The notes beneath the pieces are model-generated. The model did not search any database. It was not told the origin of the DNA and saw only the letters and a program-made list of their open reading frames with translations. From a virus, in IMG/VR virus record IMGVR_UViG_3300009104_000113, positions 1 to 25,620 of that record: a DNA stretch of 25,620 nucleotides; one strand, given 5' to 3'. Of this stretch, positions 5,860 through 13,797 are shown in pieces. Within the stretch, counting starts at the first letter, position 1; each line of letters begins with the position of its first letter. The translations under genes were made by a program, and so were the position numbers.

Positions 5860-6114
5860 TTATGCAACCTTTTTACACTGGTCATACCAGTACTTCGATG
5901 AATTTCTCAGTTCTTGATTTGATGATCGAACATACTCAAGAGCGTTGTTAATCGCATCCCTTTGAGTAAGTGACCACACATCATCCTTGTTACGTTCAAT
6001 GAGTTGGTCAATCATCTCTTGAACATAATTGATTGTAGGACAGGTATCGCCAGGCACAGATGGTGCGTTTTGTTTTGCAGATACCAAGTTTACTTTTTTC
6101 TGTCTAGTAGCCAT
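5860..6114 (-). CDS. Hypothetical protein (84 aa)
   Basis: ATG at 6114 is preceded by GAGGT about 8 bases upstream. The 84-aa product has a basic, flexible N-terminus and a helical body (about residues 28-80). It is rich in Asn and Gln and has two Cys that do not form a recognisable metal motif. It lies 4 bases after the upstream gene. Family not recognised. Confidence 0.65.
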   Translation of the reverse strand: MATRQKKVNLVSAKQNAPSVPGDTCPTINYVQEMIDQLIERNKDDVWSLTQRDAINNALEYVRSSNQELRNSSKYWYDQCKKVA

Positions 6115-6118
6115 AAGA

Positions 6119-6310
6119 CTAACCTCGTTTTAGTTGAACAAATTTTCTACGCGATTTAGAGAACTGTTTGAACGGTTTACTGAAATATATTTCCTCAGTA
6201 GTGCCAGTCTTTATGTAACCGACATTCTCATCATTCTCATTGAAGATGTATGTATGATTCGGAGTCTCAGGTGACTCAGACCATTTAGTAATCTCTTTCA
6301 GATACTTCAT
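6119..6310 (-). CDS. Small hypothetical protein (63 aa)
   Basis: I chose ATG 6310, which overlaps the stop of the upstream gene (ATGA) and has GAAGAAGG just before it. An in-frame ATG at 6322 is possible. The 63-aa product has a basic, Lys/Arg/Phe-rich C-terminus (FSKPFKQFSKSRRKFVQLKRG in part) and an aromatic, acidic N-terminal half. Function unknown. Confidence 0.6.
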   Translation of the reverse strand: MKYLKEITKWSESPETPNHTYIFNENDENVGYIKTGTTEEIYFSKPFKQFSKSRRKFVQLKRG

Positions 6311-6615
6311 ACCTTCTTCCATCCCATGTTCTCACAAACATACTTCTCAGTTCCGATCAGAACCATGTCTCCAACACTAGTGCTTCGACATCCTTGTTCT
6401 GGGAACATCGGGGTAACTTCCTCATTCTCCCACCATGCATACTCAATGCTGTTGGTGAGTCGAAATGCGAGTTCTAGTTTTTGATTCACAGTTGCACTTT
6501 TAGGAACTTCTACAAACGCAACGGTTTGTGGTGCTTCCTCATATGCAGCGTGAATGACTGCGACCTTTTCTTTGAAGGTCTTTTCTAAATTCTTAGTGAG
6601 TGCTTCGTTCATCAT
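6307..6615 (-). CDS. Conserved phage protein with RSTSVGD motif (102 aa)
   Basis: The 102-aa protein has a helical N-terminus and a C-terminal half with NSIEYAWWENEEV followed by CRSTSVGDMVLI and a YVCENMGWKKV ending. I recall a phage and plasmid family with the same order (Trp/Asn-rich segment, RSTSxGD, then a final aromatic strand), but not its function. ATG at 6615 has GAAGGT upstream; a second ATG follows at codon 2. It overlaps the upstream gene by 4 bases. Confidence 0.68.
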   Translation of the reverse strand: MMNEALTKNLEKTFKEKVAVIHAAYEEAPQTVAFVEVPKSATVNQKLELAFRLTNSIEYAWWENEEVTPMFPEQGCRSTSVGDMVLIGTEKYVCENMGWKKV

Positions 6616-6773
6616 GCGACCTTCTTTTTTTCTTCTAATATCAAATATTCATACGCACAAATCTGTCCCATCACTTTGAGTTTGAGATCTGTGATAAGTT
6701 TTTCTTTGGTTTTAAGATTCTCAAGTTCTTGTTCCAACTTCTGAATCTCATCTCTCATTTCTTGAATCGTCAT
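6612..6773 (-). CDS. Small coiled-coil protein (53 aa)
   Basis: ATG at 6773 has GAGGT 6 bases upstream. The product is a near-continuous heptad coiled coil (Leu, Ile and Met spaced over residues 5-40) with a hydrophobic CAYEYLIL patch. It is the first gene after the promoter at 6806-6834, and its stop overlaps the next start (ATGA). Function unknown. Confidence 0.65.
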   Translation of the reverse strand: MTIQEMRDEIQKLEQELENLKTKEKLITDLKLKVMGQICAYEYLILEEKKKVA

Positions 6774-6805
6774 TTTTTCAACCTCTTTTCTCAACATCAG
6801 AGTAT

Positions 6806-6834
6806 ATTATCGCAAAATCAGGGGGCATTGTCAA
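6806..6834 (-). promoter_or_regulatory. Sigma70-like promoter with C-rich spacer, leftward
   Basis: TTGACA (6834-6829), a 17-base spacer starting ATGCCCCCTG and GATAAT (6811-6806) form a near-consensus promoter. It lies about 30 bases ahead of the coiled-coil gene at 6773 and probably drives the overlapping genes down to about 4972. Confidence 0.82.
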
Positions 6835-6855
6835 GCCCCTCCGTAAGTCATTGAT

Positions 6856-7257
6856 TTACCTACGTTTTCCTGTATTCGGATCATCTGCTTCGACCTTAGA
6901 AAGTACCTGATATCCACCCTTATTGTATGCCTGACCAATGATATAGTTCTGACTGACCTTTTGTTTGTAGTCATCCATCTTTTTAGACGTATCTGCAACA
7001 CCTCCTACTCCATGGCTGGGTGCATATTCCACCGTCCTTCTGAATACTGGTTCTGGTTTCCAAGTATCAGGTTTCTTGGACTTCTTGACGATACCTCGAC
7101 AGCTGTCAATATACTCCTGTAGAGTGAGGGGTGAGAGCTGCATACGTTTGAGAAACTTGTTGTGTTTCCTCCACTCAGTCTCATATTTCTGGGGATTGAC
7201 CTTTTTCTTGCGTCTACTGTATCGAGTAGTCGTGTAGTACGCTGGTAAAAGTGGCAT
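6856..7257 (-). CDS. Conserved phage hypothetical protein (133 aa)
   Basis: ATG at 7257 is preceded by GAGGT 7 bases upstream. The 133-aa protein is strongly basic. It begins MPLLPAYYTTTRYSRRKKK and contains YETEWRKHNKFLKRM. I recall this start and EWRKHNKFL segment from small proteins of marine phages of several morphologies, without an assigned function. It is expressed from the promoter at 7286-7315. There are no membrane segments. Confidence 0.7.
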   Translation of the reverse strand: MPLLPAYYTTTRYSRRKKKVNPQKYETEWRKHNKFLKRMQLSPLTLQEYIDSCRGIVKKSKKPDTWKPEPVFRRTVEYAPSHGVGGVADTSKKMDDYKQKVSQNYIIGQAYNKGGYQVLSKVEADDPNTGKRR

Positions 7258-7285
7258 AGATATACCTCTCACTAATGAAAGATAT

Positions 7286-7315
7286 ATTGTCTCATACTCT
7301 GGGGGGTAATGTCAA
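7286..7315 (-). promoter_or_regulatory. Sigma70-like promoter with C-rich spacer, leftward
   Basis: TTGACA (7315-7310), an 18-base spacer beginning TTACCCCCCAGAGTATG and GACAAT (7291-7286) read leftward into the gene at 7257. The spacer closely matches that at 4339-4368. Confidence 0.75.
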
Positions 7316-7378
7316 GTCTGTAATATAATTGTAACAATTCCGACATATATATGGGTATTACTAACCAAAGGAGAACCG

Positions 7379-7957
7379 ATGAAAACCCTATTTCTTGCAC
7401 TTATAATATTAGCTGCCCCTCTGGTCAGCATGGCTGACAGCTGGGAAAAAACAGAACACAACTGGAATATCAAATATAAAGATTTTGGACTGAATGTAAG
7501 AAATCAGTTTGGTAGTGATTATGACCATGTAGAAACGTCATACAAACTTGGTAAGTTTACTGCAGCGATGCGATTTGCAGAAAAGGATGGTGCAAATGAA
7601 TACCGACCTAAACTAACACACAAGGTATTCAAGTGGAAAGTATTTGACATAGGACATAGGATTGAGTATAGACACCATGACGGTTCTAAGGATTCAAACT
7701 GGAGATACCGACTCATAGGTAAAGCAAGTGTCCCTGTCACAGAAAAGTTCAGTGCGTTTTTTAAGATTCAACCTCGATGGGAATTTGGTAAGGGCAAGGA
7801 TGACGATTTAAGTTTTGACGATATCAAGAACCAATTCGGTGTAAAATACAAACACAACAAAAATCTAAGTTTCAGTCCTCATGTCATGTATGTTTTAGAT
7901 GATGACTTCAATAAGAAATCAATTATGTTTGGAACTGCACTAACTGTTAAATTCTAA
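7379..7957 (+). CDS. Predicted outer-membrane beta-barrel protein
   Basis: The 192-aa protein has a clear signal peptide (MKTLFLALIILAAPLVSMA, cleaved before DS). About ten amphipathic strands with alternating polar and aromatic residues follow, ending in ALTVKF. A terminal Phe after alternating hydrophobics is the usual BAM-recognition signature of outer-membrane proteins. The layout resembles small 8-12-strand porin-like barrels (KdgM/DUF2490-like); which family cannot be fixed by eye. ATG has AAGGAG 6 bases upstream. It is a lone rightward gene between leftward blocks and overlaps the convergent kinase gene by 4 bases. It may alter host surface or permeability (inference). Confidence 0.7.
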   Translation: MKTLFLALIILAAPLVSMADSWEKTEHNWNIKYKDFGLNVRNQFGSDYDHVETSYKLGKFTAAMRFAEKDGANEYRPKLTHKVFKWKVFDIGHRIEYRHHDGSKDSNWRYRLIGKASVPVTEKFSAFFKIQPRWEFGKGKDDDLSFDDIKNQFGVKYKHNKNLSFSPHVMYVLDDDFNKKSIMFGTALTVKF

Positions 7958-8619
7958 GCACGTTTCTTCATTTGAAGTTGTTGTGAGATCCAAGCTTTAC
8001 CTCGACCATTCTGAACTTTTTTGTTGGCTAATCGTCTAACTCTTTTGAATATTTGCAACATCATATCTTCATCAACATCATTGTTATCTAGAATAATGAA
8101 ATTACCCTTGAAGAAGTTACTGAACTTACCGATGTTGTTCTGCACCGCTTTCCAACTGTTCGTGACGATTGATGTGGGTACACTACGAGCACGTTTTGCA
8201 TTTCTCTCAAGTGCAACGTCTAGTGATGTGTTTACAAAGATCATGTGCGTGTCATATCCAAGACCCTCTAACTCACGAGCCTGTTTTGCAATTTTGTCGT
8301 ACTCTCGACCAGTTCCGTCAATGATCAGACCCAACCGACCTTCGACATAGTTTGCCTTTCTCTTTGCGGTGAGTTCTTTTGCACGACCTCTTGCAACATC
8401 TCTGGGTTCTTCTTCCTCTGGAGGCATCTTCAAAGACAGCCCTGCATCTTTGAGAAGTTTCTCAAATGCATCGTCACTGTTTACAATTTTCATGCCGAGG
8501 CCACCAGTGGTACGTTTTACAACATAAGACTTACCACTGCCTGGCCCGCCTGCAAGGAAAAATGCTTTTAGTATGTTAGGATCGTAGACCCCCTCTTGCA
8601 AATCTTGGAATGTTTTCAT
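7954..8619 (-). CDS. P-loop kinase (AAA_33 / zeta-toxin-like)
   Basis: The 221-aa protein has a Walker A motif GGPGSGKS at residues 24-31. Next comes KIVNSDDAFE, typical of the substrate-side acidic motif in zeta-toxin and polynucleotide-kinase-like folds. The strand LGLIIDGTGRE looks like Walker B, and an Arg-rich lid region lies near residues 140-150. It probably phosphorylates a nucleotide, nucleic acid or sugar; the substrate is unknown. ATG at 8619 has AAGGA upstream. Similar proteins occur in marine T4-like phages. The C-terminus is Lys/Arg-rich. Confidence 0.75.
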   Translation of the reverse strand: MKTFQDLQEGVYDPNILKAFFLAGGPGSGKSYVVKRTTGGLGMKIVNSDDAFEKLLKDAGLSLKMPPEEEEPRDVARGRAKELTAKRKANYVEGRLGLIIDGTGREYDKIAKQARELEGLGYDTHMIFVNTSLDVALERNAKRARSVPTSIVTNSWKAVQNNIGKFSNFFKGNFIILDNNDVDEDMMLQIFKRVRRLANKKVQNGRGKAWISQQLQMKKRA

Positions 8620-8752
8620 TCTGTCCTTCTATAGATTTTTCTTGTTCAATCAGTTTCAACAAGTATTTATCATCCTGTGTCATTGGTTCAATTCTTCTTT
8701 CTTTTGATAGAAAATTCATTTTTTCTAATCTTCTTTTTCTCTTAATAGTCAT
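8576..8752 (-). CDS. Small basic hypothetical protein (58 aa)
   Basis: ATG at 8752 has GAGGT about 7 bases upstream. The 58-aa product is basic and helical (MTIKRKRRLEKMNFL), with an RFARGG segment near its end. Its last 44 bases overlap the start of the kinase gene in another frame, a longer overlap than usual here. The gene could therefore be spurious past that point, but the ribosome site supports its start. Function unknown. Confidence 0.5.
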   Translation of the reverse strand: MTIKRKRRLEKMNFLSKERRIEPMTQDDKYLLKLIEQEKSIEGQNENIPRFARGGLRS

Positions 8753-8809
8753 AACTGTACCTCTCATTAAAATTTAACATGATGTGAGTTTCTATAGATT
8801 GTACCTCCT

Positions 8810-10156
8810 TTAATGTGCTGTTGGTGATGAATCTTTGATTAGTGATAAAATGGTTTCGTACTTTTTATTTGGAATATCGAAAATATGTCGAGCCTTTGCA
8901 ATTAGAAACTTTCCACTATATAGGGAATTTATGTCTTCATCACCATGATCCCTACCTATTACCTGTCTATTAAAAATTACAGGATTACCAACTCTTATTG
9001 CTGAGTGCCCGTTGGTTCTTATTACAACCTCAGAGGTAGTATCTAACTCTGCATATTTTGCTTGTCTGTCTAGGAATGTTGATTTTATTTGATTTGGATT
9101 GTACAACATCTTTTTATTTTTAGAATAGGATTGTGCGTCCATAGCATTATAAGAGGATGTTGGATGAAGATGTAATGATGCATCTGGATAATCTGATATT
9201 CTTTTTTGTGTGCCAGGAATATTTGTATCCACATACACTGGATTGTTTTTTGATACATCATCACTAATTCTGTCATACTTATCAAAATCATCAAAGTAGT
9301 TATATGTTACTGTTTCGTATGATTTAGTAAAAATGTTATACTCTATCATTTTTGAACTTAACATACCTTCTTCAATATTGGCCATCATGTTATTTTGGGA
9401 TGAGACTGACATACTAATAATTCTTTTCATTTCCTCATCAAAATCATTGAGTTTGGACAATCCTGCTCCAGATAATAATATTGCATCTCCACTATGAAAT
9501 TCTTGTACTGTATTGGACTTGTACATATTGATTAAGTTTTCAAAATGCACTCCGTCCAAAGATTCAAAAAACATAAAAAATGGAGCACCTTTATTACCCT
9601 CTGGAATTGATTCTGTTGCAAGTCTTTCAATCACATGGTCTGGATGTGAATTAGGAAAAACAAATTTTCTTATTCCTACGGTTTTATCAATAAAAACTTT
9701 TGATGGATCGTACCCAAGAATTTCACTGTCTGTTAATATACTTTTTACAATATTAGATATGGTATCTGTGTAGCTACCCGATACCACTGTACGCATCCCT
9801 TGTAAAAATTCTAAGGACACAAGGTTCAAAGTAAAAACTTCTGTCCCTCTGGTGAACTCACTTCTACCAGAAATTTCATAGACCGCAAATTGTTTTGTTA
9901 TTGAAAGTTCTTCAAGACCAGCTGTCTTAATTTTAATATCTATAATCTCTTGACCTAATATTGGTAAATTTGACAGTATATTATTATCGTCAACAATTGT
10001 TAGTTTAGCTGTAACCGCATTATTATAGATACTCTCATACATATCCAATTGGTATTGTCCAGTTCCAGTGAGACTTTCTGTAGCACCTGTTTTCGATGAA
10101 GTTATTGTAAGTCTCTCAATTAAAAACTCACCAACGTATTGCATACCGTTAGACAT
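8810..10156 (-). CDS. 27: Baseplate hub protein, gp27-like
   Basis: The 448-aa protein shows the T4 gp27-type pattern. Its N-terminal barrel region contains YQLDMYESIYNNAVTA followed by LTIVDDNNIL and LPILGQEIIDI, and a second barrel follows near residues 90-180. T4 gp27 (391 aa) forms the trimeric hub joining tail tube and spike. No lysozyme or gp5 beta-helix part is present, so the spike must lie elsewhere. The start overlaps the gp53 stop (TAATG). Gene order gp48-gp53-hub supports the call; sequence identity to T4 is low. Confidence 0.7.
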   Translation of the reverse strand: MSNGMQYVGEFLIERLTITSSKTGATESLTGTGQYQLDMYESIYNNAVTAKLTIVDDNNILSNLPILGQEIIDIKIKTAGLEELSITKQFAVYEISGRSEFTRGTEVFTLNLVSLEFLQGMRTVVSGSYTDTISNIVKSILTDSEILGYDPSKVFIDKTVGIRKFVFPNSHPDHVIERLATESIPEGNKGAPFFMFFESLDGVHFENLINMYKSNTVQEFHSGDAILLSGAGLSKLNDFDEEMKRIISMSVSSQNNMMANIEEGMLSSKMIEYNIFTKSYETVTYNYFDDFDKYDRISDDVSKNNPVYVDTNIPGTQKRISDYPDASLHLHPTSSYNAMDAQSYSKNKKMLYNPNQIKSTFLDRQAKYAELDTTSEVVIRTNGHSAIRVGNPVIFNRQVIGRDHGDEDINSLYSGKFLIAKARHIFDIPNKKYETILSLIKDSSPTAH

Positions 10157-10689
10157 TAGAAATTAGACGCACCTATTAAAGATTTGAACTCACTCACCAC
10201 CTGTCGTACATACTCAGTTTTAAGTAATCTTATTTTTGACTTCTCGTCATTTAGTTCTAGTTCATATTCATAATTTGTTACAGGTGTTGCATCAGTATAA
10301 GCATCAGAATCCACATCATTCTCTACCCATATTTTAGTTGTGGTGTCACCAGAACTTTGTGCAATTTCGTAATGATGTATTGCGTTAATGTTGGAATACT
10401 TTTCTGCGACATACTGATTAAATTGACCTGTGTGCATTGGCCACTGATGATATACATCACTGATGTCATTGACCATTAGAACAAGCCAATGTAACTCTGG
10501 ATCATTGTATAGTTTTGCTGCAACCATCTCAGGGGTTTCTCCCTCTTTCACTTGATAGGTATCAAAAACTAAAACATTAGTTTTTACCTTTGACCTAAGT
10601 GCAACCCTTCTTAAAATATTGGTAACAGTTTTAAATTCATAGTCACCAATGGAATCATAGGGCATTACTGGAAAAGAACTAAAATACAT
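10156..10689 (-). CDS. 53: Baseplate wedge protein gp53
   Basis: The 177-aa protein begins with a short strand motif (MYFSSFPVMPYD). It then has a LysM-like segment (YQVKEGETPEMVAAKLYNDPELHWLVLMVN), characteristic of T4-like gp53, the wedge subunit that binds the hub periphery in baseplate assembly. The length is near T4 gp53 (196 aa). ATG at 10689 has GAGGG upstream. It is translated right after gp48 (1-base gap) and overlaps the hub gene by 1 base. Confidence 0.85.
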   Translation of the reverse strand: MYFSSFPVMPYDSIGDYEFKTVTNILRRVALRSKVKTNVLVFDTYQVKEGETPEMVAAKLYNDPELHWLVLMVNDISDVYHQWPMHTGQFNQYVAEKYSNINAIHHYEIAQSSGDTTTKIWVENDVDSDAYTDATPVTNYEYELELNDEKSKIRLLKTEYVRQVVSEFKSLIGASNF

Positions 10690-10690
10690 A

Positions 10691-11977
10691 CTAGAAACCC
10701 TCGTAAACTCTCTCTTTGGTAATAAGTTCCAACTCTTTAAAATTTAATGTCATAGTTGTTTCTACTGGTGGTGTACCATCTCCAGCATCGGGGAATGTTC
10801 TATACCTATCTCCACCGTAGGTTACATTCATAGACTCTAAAACACAGGTTGATATTTTATGTAGAAAATCGTTATCCCTGTTCATGTACATATATCTTAT
10901 GTCAAATGTATTAGGGACAACCATTCCTCTACCAGCTGTTCCTTCTTTTATTTCTGGTAACATATTTGCTTTAAATGTAAAAACAATTTTTCTTATTTCT
11001 TCTGCTTCTTGTTCACTTTTGGGAATCATTTTAAACGTGTATTGAAATCCTCTTTTCGGTAAACCTTTAAACGCCAACTCCATTCGGTCTGCAATAATTT
11101 GACCTGTAGCCATGCCCGCAACTTCTTCTAAACCTTGTGTGCCAGGAATGATACTACCTATCGCTCCAAGTATTTGTCTTGCTGCAACATTTTTAAGTTC
11201 ATCAGGTACGGTATCAAGAAATGACCTAGCACCAGCAGCCAACTTACCTGTCCTGTTGAACTCTCTTATTGCAGCGCCCGCACCAACAGAGAACGCACCA
11301 ATTTCTGTATCTACATAATTTGCAGCATAACTAACATTAACAGAGGGTGGCATATACATTGCGATTGCGGTTTCTAATCTTGTGGTTGGTGCTCTCTTAA
11401 CTCTAACCATTGATTTTGCGACTCCAGAAAATCCTTTCTCTTTGATTCCTTTCACTATATCAGATCTATCGACTGTACCAGCCATAACGCCCCCGCCACC
11501 AAGTAAAATAGTGCCCCGTTTAAAATCCTCGTTGAGAATATCTCCCAATCCCTCATCATATCTCCTTCCGACATATTCGGAAACACCAGTTGGATCTAGT
11601 TCTCTTATGTATTCTGGTACGGATACTTGTCTTGCTTGTTCTACAACCGCCTGTGTACCATCGCTAAATGCAGATTCTCCTTCCTCACCAAAATTGAGTT
11701 TTGCTGGTTCCTGTTTGTTTATGTAAAATAAAATATAATGACCATGATTACCCATAGGATTTTTGGGATCAGATGCTACGTTTAATGGGAACGAATATAT
11801 AGGTGTCTTTTCACCAAAGTTTGCAACACCATTAATCTCTCCATTTTTAGAACTACTAGCGTTGTCAAAAGAATCTGAAACTATATCTCTGAGTTTATCA
11901 AACGATGCTCGTATTCCACTATTTGCAATACTGGTAAATTGATTTTTTAGAGAATATTTGAGTGTGTTGAGAGCCAT
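10691..11977 (-). CDS. 48: Baseplate tail-tube junction protein gp48
   Basis: From ATG 11977 (AAGGA about 10 bases upstream) the product is 428 aa. It has the gp48 features FPLNVASDP and HGHYILFYIN near residues 55-80. A central Gly/Ala-rich hydrophobic domain and a C-terminal region with MNRDNDFLHKI and a tube-like ending (TMTLNFKELELITKE) follow. In T4, gp48 caps the hub and, with gp54, starts tube polymerisation. It is longer than T4 gp48 (364 aa). A late promoter TATAAATA (12008-12001) lies just upstream. Confidence 0.82.
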   Translation of the reverse strand: MALNTLKYSLKNQFTSIANSGIRASFDKLRDIVSDSFDNASSSKNGEINGVANFGEKTPIYSFPLNVASDPKNPMGNHGHYILFYINKQEPAKLNFGEEGESAFSDGTQAVVEQARQVSVPEYIRELDPTGVSEYVGRRYDEGLGDILNEDFKRGTILLGGGGVMAGTVDRSDIVKGIKEKGFSGVAKSMVRVKRAPTTRLETAIAMYMPPSVNVSYAANYVDTEIGAFSVGAGAAIREFNRTGKLAAGARSFLDTVPDELKNVAARQILGAIGSIIPGTQGLEEVAGMATGQIIADRMELAFKGLPKRGFQYTFKMIPKSEQEAEEIRKIVFTFKANMLPEIKEGTAGRGMVVPNTFDIRYMYMNRDNDFLHKISTCVLESMNVTYGGDRYRTFPDAGDGTPPVETTMTLNFKELELITKERVYEGF

Positions 11978-11978
11978 A

Positions 11979-11986
11979 TATAAATA
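11979..11986 (+). promoter_or_regulatory. T4-type late promoter box, rightward
   Basis: TATAAATA on the plus strand lies 26 bases before the gp4 ATG at 12013, with room for a start near 11992. This is the box used by T4-type late sigma (gp55) with gp33 and the clamp. It faces a second box at 12001-12008. Confidence 0.65.
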
Positions 11987-12000
11987 ATCCTTATTTAAAG

Positions 12001-12008
12001 TATTTATA
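12001..12008 (-). promoter_or_regulatory. T4-type late promoter box, leftward
   Basis: The minus strand reads TATAAATA at 12008-12001. Transcription would begin near 11994 and give a short leader containing AAGGA before the gp48 ATG at 11977. It probably drives gp48, gp53 and the hub gene. Confidence 0.65.
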
Positions 12009-12012
12009 CAAT

Positions 12013-12459
12013 ATGGCGTACAGTGGAACATACAAACCAGTAAATCCTAAAAAGTATCGGGGTAATCCTAACCAAGTGATATACCGTTCTCTATGGGAAC
12101 GTAAACTCATGGTGTACTGTGACCACAATGATGCGGTTCTTGAGTGGGGTAGTGAGGAAGTCATTATACCTTATTTATCGCCATGGGATGGTAAACTGCA
12201 CCGTTATTTTCCAGATTTTTATATGAAAGTTCGACAGTCTGATAAGACAATCAAGAAGTTCATCATCGAAGTCAAACCAAAGGCTCAATGTAAACCACCC
12301 ATTAAGAATCCCAAAAGAAAAACTAGAAGATGGTTCAAGGAAGTTGAGACATGGGGTGTCAATCAAGCCAAGTGGAAGTCTGCAACCGAATACTGTAACG
12401 ATCAGGGTATGGAGTTTAAGATATTGACAGAAGATCATCTCAATCCTAAGTATAAATAG
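12013..12459 (+). CDS. 4: Head completion nuclease gp4
   Basis: The 148-aa product matches the T4 gp4 (gp50/65) family in length and motifs: YRSLWERKLM near residue 25, FPDFY with the acidic Asp near residue 59, and IIEVKPKAQ near residue 75. These form a PD-(D/E)XK-like nuclease core (E, PD, ExK). In T4, gp4 acts on filled heads at head completion and may trim DNA ends. ATG lies 26 bases after the late box at 11979-11986. Confidence 0.9.
   Translation: MAYSGTYKPVNPKKYRGNPNQVIYRSLWERKLMVYCDHNDAVLEWGSEEVIIPYLSPWDGKLHRYFPDFYMKVRQSDKTIKKFIIEVKPKAQCKPPIKNPKRKTRRWFKEVETWGVNQAKWKSATEYCNDQGMEFKILTEDHLNPKYK
12451..12458 (+). promoter_or_regulatory. Possible late promoter box, rightward
   Basis: TATAAATA overlaps the stop codon of gp4, 5 bases before the ATG of the next gene. 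Starting 6 bases downstream would give an almost leaderless transcript, so the match may be chance arising from the ...KYK-stop codons. Confidence 0.35.
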
Positions 12460-12463
12460 TTAT

Positions 12464-13018
12464 ATGGCGACTGAATTTATTCAAAAAGTACTGGACGAAA
12501 CAAGAGGACAAGAGCGTTCTGTTTCTTGGTTTCGTAAAAAAATAAGAGAGTTTGGAGCTCCAACCTCAACAGAACTGGTTCGTGAAGGTAAACGATCAGC
12601 AACACCATTTTTCGGTAGATTAAATATGTTTTTCTATTCACCGAAACATAAAGACAAACTACCCTACTATGATAGGTTTCCTCTGGTTCTACCGTTAGAG
12701 AGGTACAGAGGGGGGTTTATGGGCATTAATATGCACTACCTACCGATACCACTACGAACAAGATTACTGGATAAATTGTACGAGTTTAGTAGCAACAATA
12801 AGTTTGATAGTACGACAGAGTTAACCGCAACATACAATGGTGTTAAAAATATTTCACTGGTAAAACCAACTCTGCATCGATACTTGTACAACTTTGTGGA
12901 GTCACCGTTTCGCAGAATAGATGCAGATGAATTTATTGTTGCGACATTGTTACCAGTGCAAAGATTTAAAAAGGCTTCAGATAGAAAAGTCTGGAGAGAT
13001 TCGAGAGGTATGATCTGA
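12464..13018 (+). CDS. Conserved T4-like structural or head protein (184 aa)
   Basis: The 184-aa basic protein has a strongly patterned core: MFFYSPKHKDKLPYYDRFPL near residues 52-71, then GINMHYLPIPLRTRLLDKL. I recall the PKxKxxLPYYDxFPL...NxHYLP pattern from many marine T4-like phages. Its position beside gp4 suggests a head or neck completion protein such as a gp2/gp3 counterpart, but this is not provable by eye. The stop overlaps the next ATG by 1 base (TGATG). Confidence 0.65.
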   Translation: MATEFIQKVLDETRGQERSVSWFRKKIREFGAPTSTELVREGKRSATPFFGRLNMFFYSPKHKDKLPYYDRFPLVLPLERYRGGFMGINMHYLPIPLRTRLLDKLYEFSSNNKFDSTTELTATYNGVKNISLVKPTLHRYLYNFVESPFRRIDADEFIVATLLPVQRFKKASDRKVWRDSRGMI

Positions 13019-13764
13019 TGAGCGTATTTACAGGAGTTAAAGAAGTATTAAAACCGACATTTAACGTATCTGGTTTTCTGGATTCAGTTGCGTATGGTAT
13101 ACTTGATGAAGTATTTGCAGAGTTTCGTAGTGATGATGGATTCGCAAGACCATCACGTTATGAAATTTTATTGGAACCCCCATTCCAGAAAAATGATACC
13201 AATTTTTGGCAAAGAATAATAGGTGACAATATAAAGGAAGGTATTACAAGAAAAACTGCATTGCGTTGTCAGTCTATAGAATTTCCTGGCCGAGATCTGG
13301 AAACCTCACAAGACACGAATATATATGGCCCAACCAGAGAAGTAGTGCAAGGATTTTCTTTTGGACAAATAACTGGAACATTTCTATGTGGTTCTGAAAT
13401 GAGAGAAAAATTGTTGTTTGAGAATTGGCAGAGACTTGCATACAATCCCGAAACGTGGACGATGGAATACTATAATGATTATGTTGGGAACATAAAAATA
13501 TTTCAGTTGGATGAACAGGATAGAAGAAGATATGGAGTAAATCTGGTTGAGTGTTTTCCTAAAACAATTGCAGCACAACCCATCGCATATGGTTCTGTAA
13601 ATCAGGTTCAAACAGTTCAAGTTAGTTTCTCGTATCGTTATTGGGAACAGATGGGTGATGAGGGTACGTCTGCTGGAAAACCAATTATACAAAGAATTTT
13701 AGAACGAGTGATAAATAGTGCAGAAAGTAATTTCAACATAGACCCACTAAGTAGATTAAGATAA
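13018..13764 (+). CDS. 54: Tail-tube-fold protein, gp54-like tube initiator
   Basis: The 248-aa protein contains a T4 tail-tube (gp19-type) domain: RPSRYEILLEPPF near residue 42, CQSIEFPGRDLET, then LFENWQRLAYNPETW and a last strand VQVSFSYRYWEQ matching the VTLALDYWE ending of gp19. It is longer than gp19 (163 aa) because of N- and C-terminal extensions. Together with its place between gp4 and gp26, that favours the gp54 tube-initiator role over the main tube protein. A gp19 assignment cannot be fully excluded. Confidence 0.68.
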   Translation: MSVFTGVKEVLKPTFNVSGFLDSVAYGILDEVFAEFRSDDGFARPSRYEILLEPPFQKNDTNFWQRIIGDNIKEGITRKTALRCQSIEFPGRDLETSQDTNIYGPTREVVQGFSFGQITGTFLCGSEMREKLLFENWQRLAYNPETWTMEYYNDYVGNIKIFQLDEQDRRRYGVNLVECFPKTIAAQPIAYGSVNQVQTVQVSFSYRYWEQMGDEGTSAGKPIIQRILERVINSAESNFNIDPLSRLR

Positions 13765-13797
13765 TCGAATTGTCAATTTTTATAAGGATGAAACATT

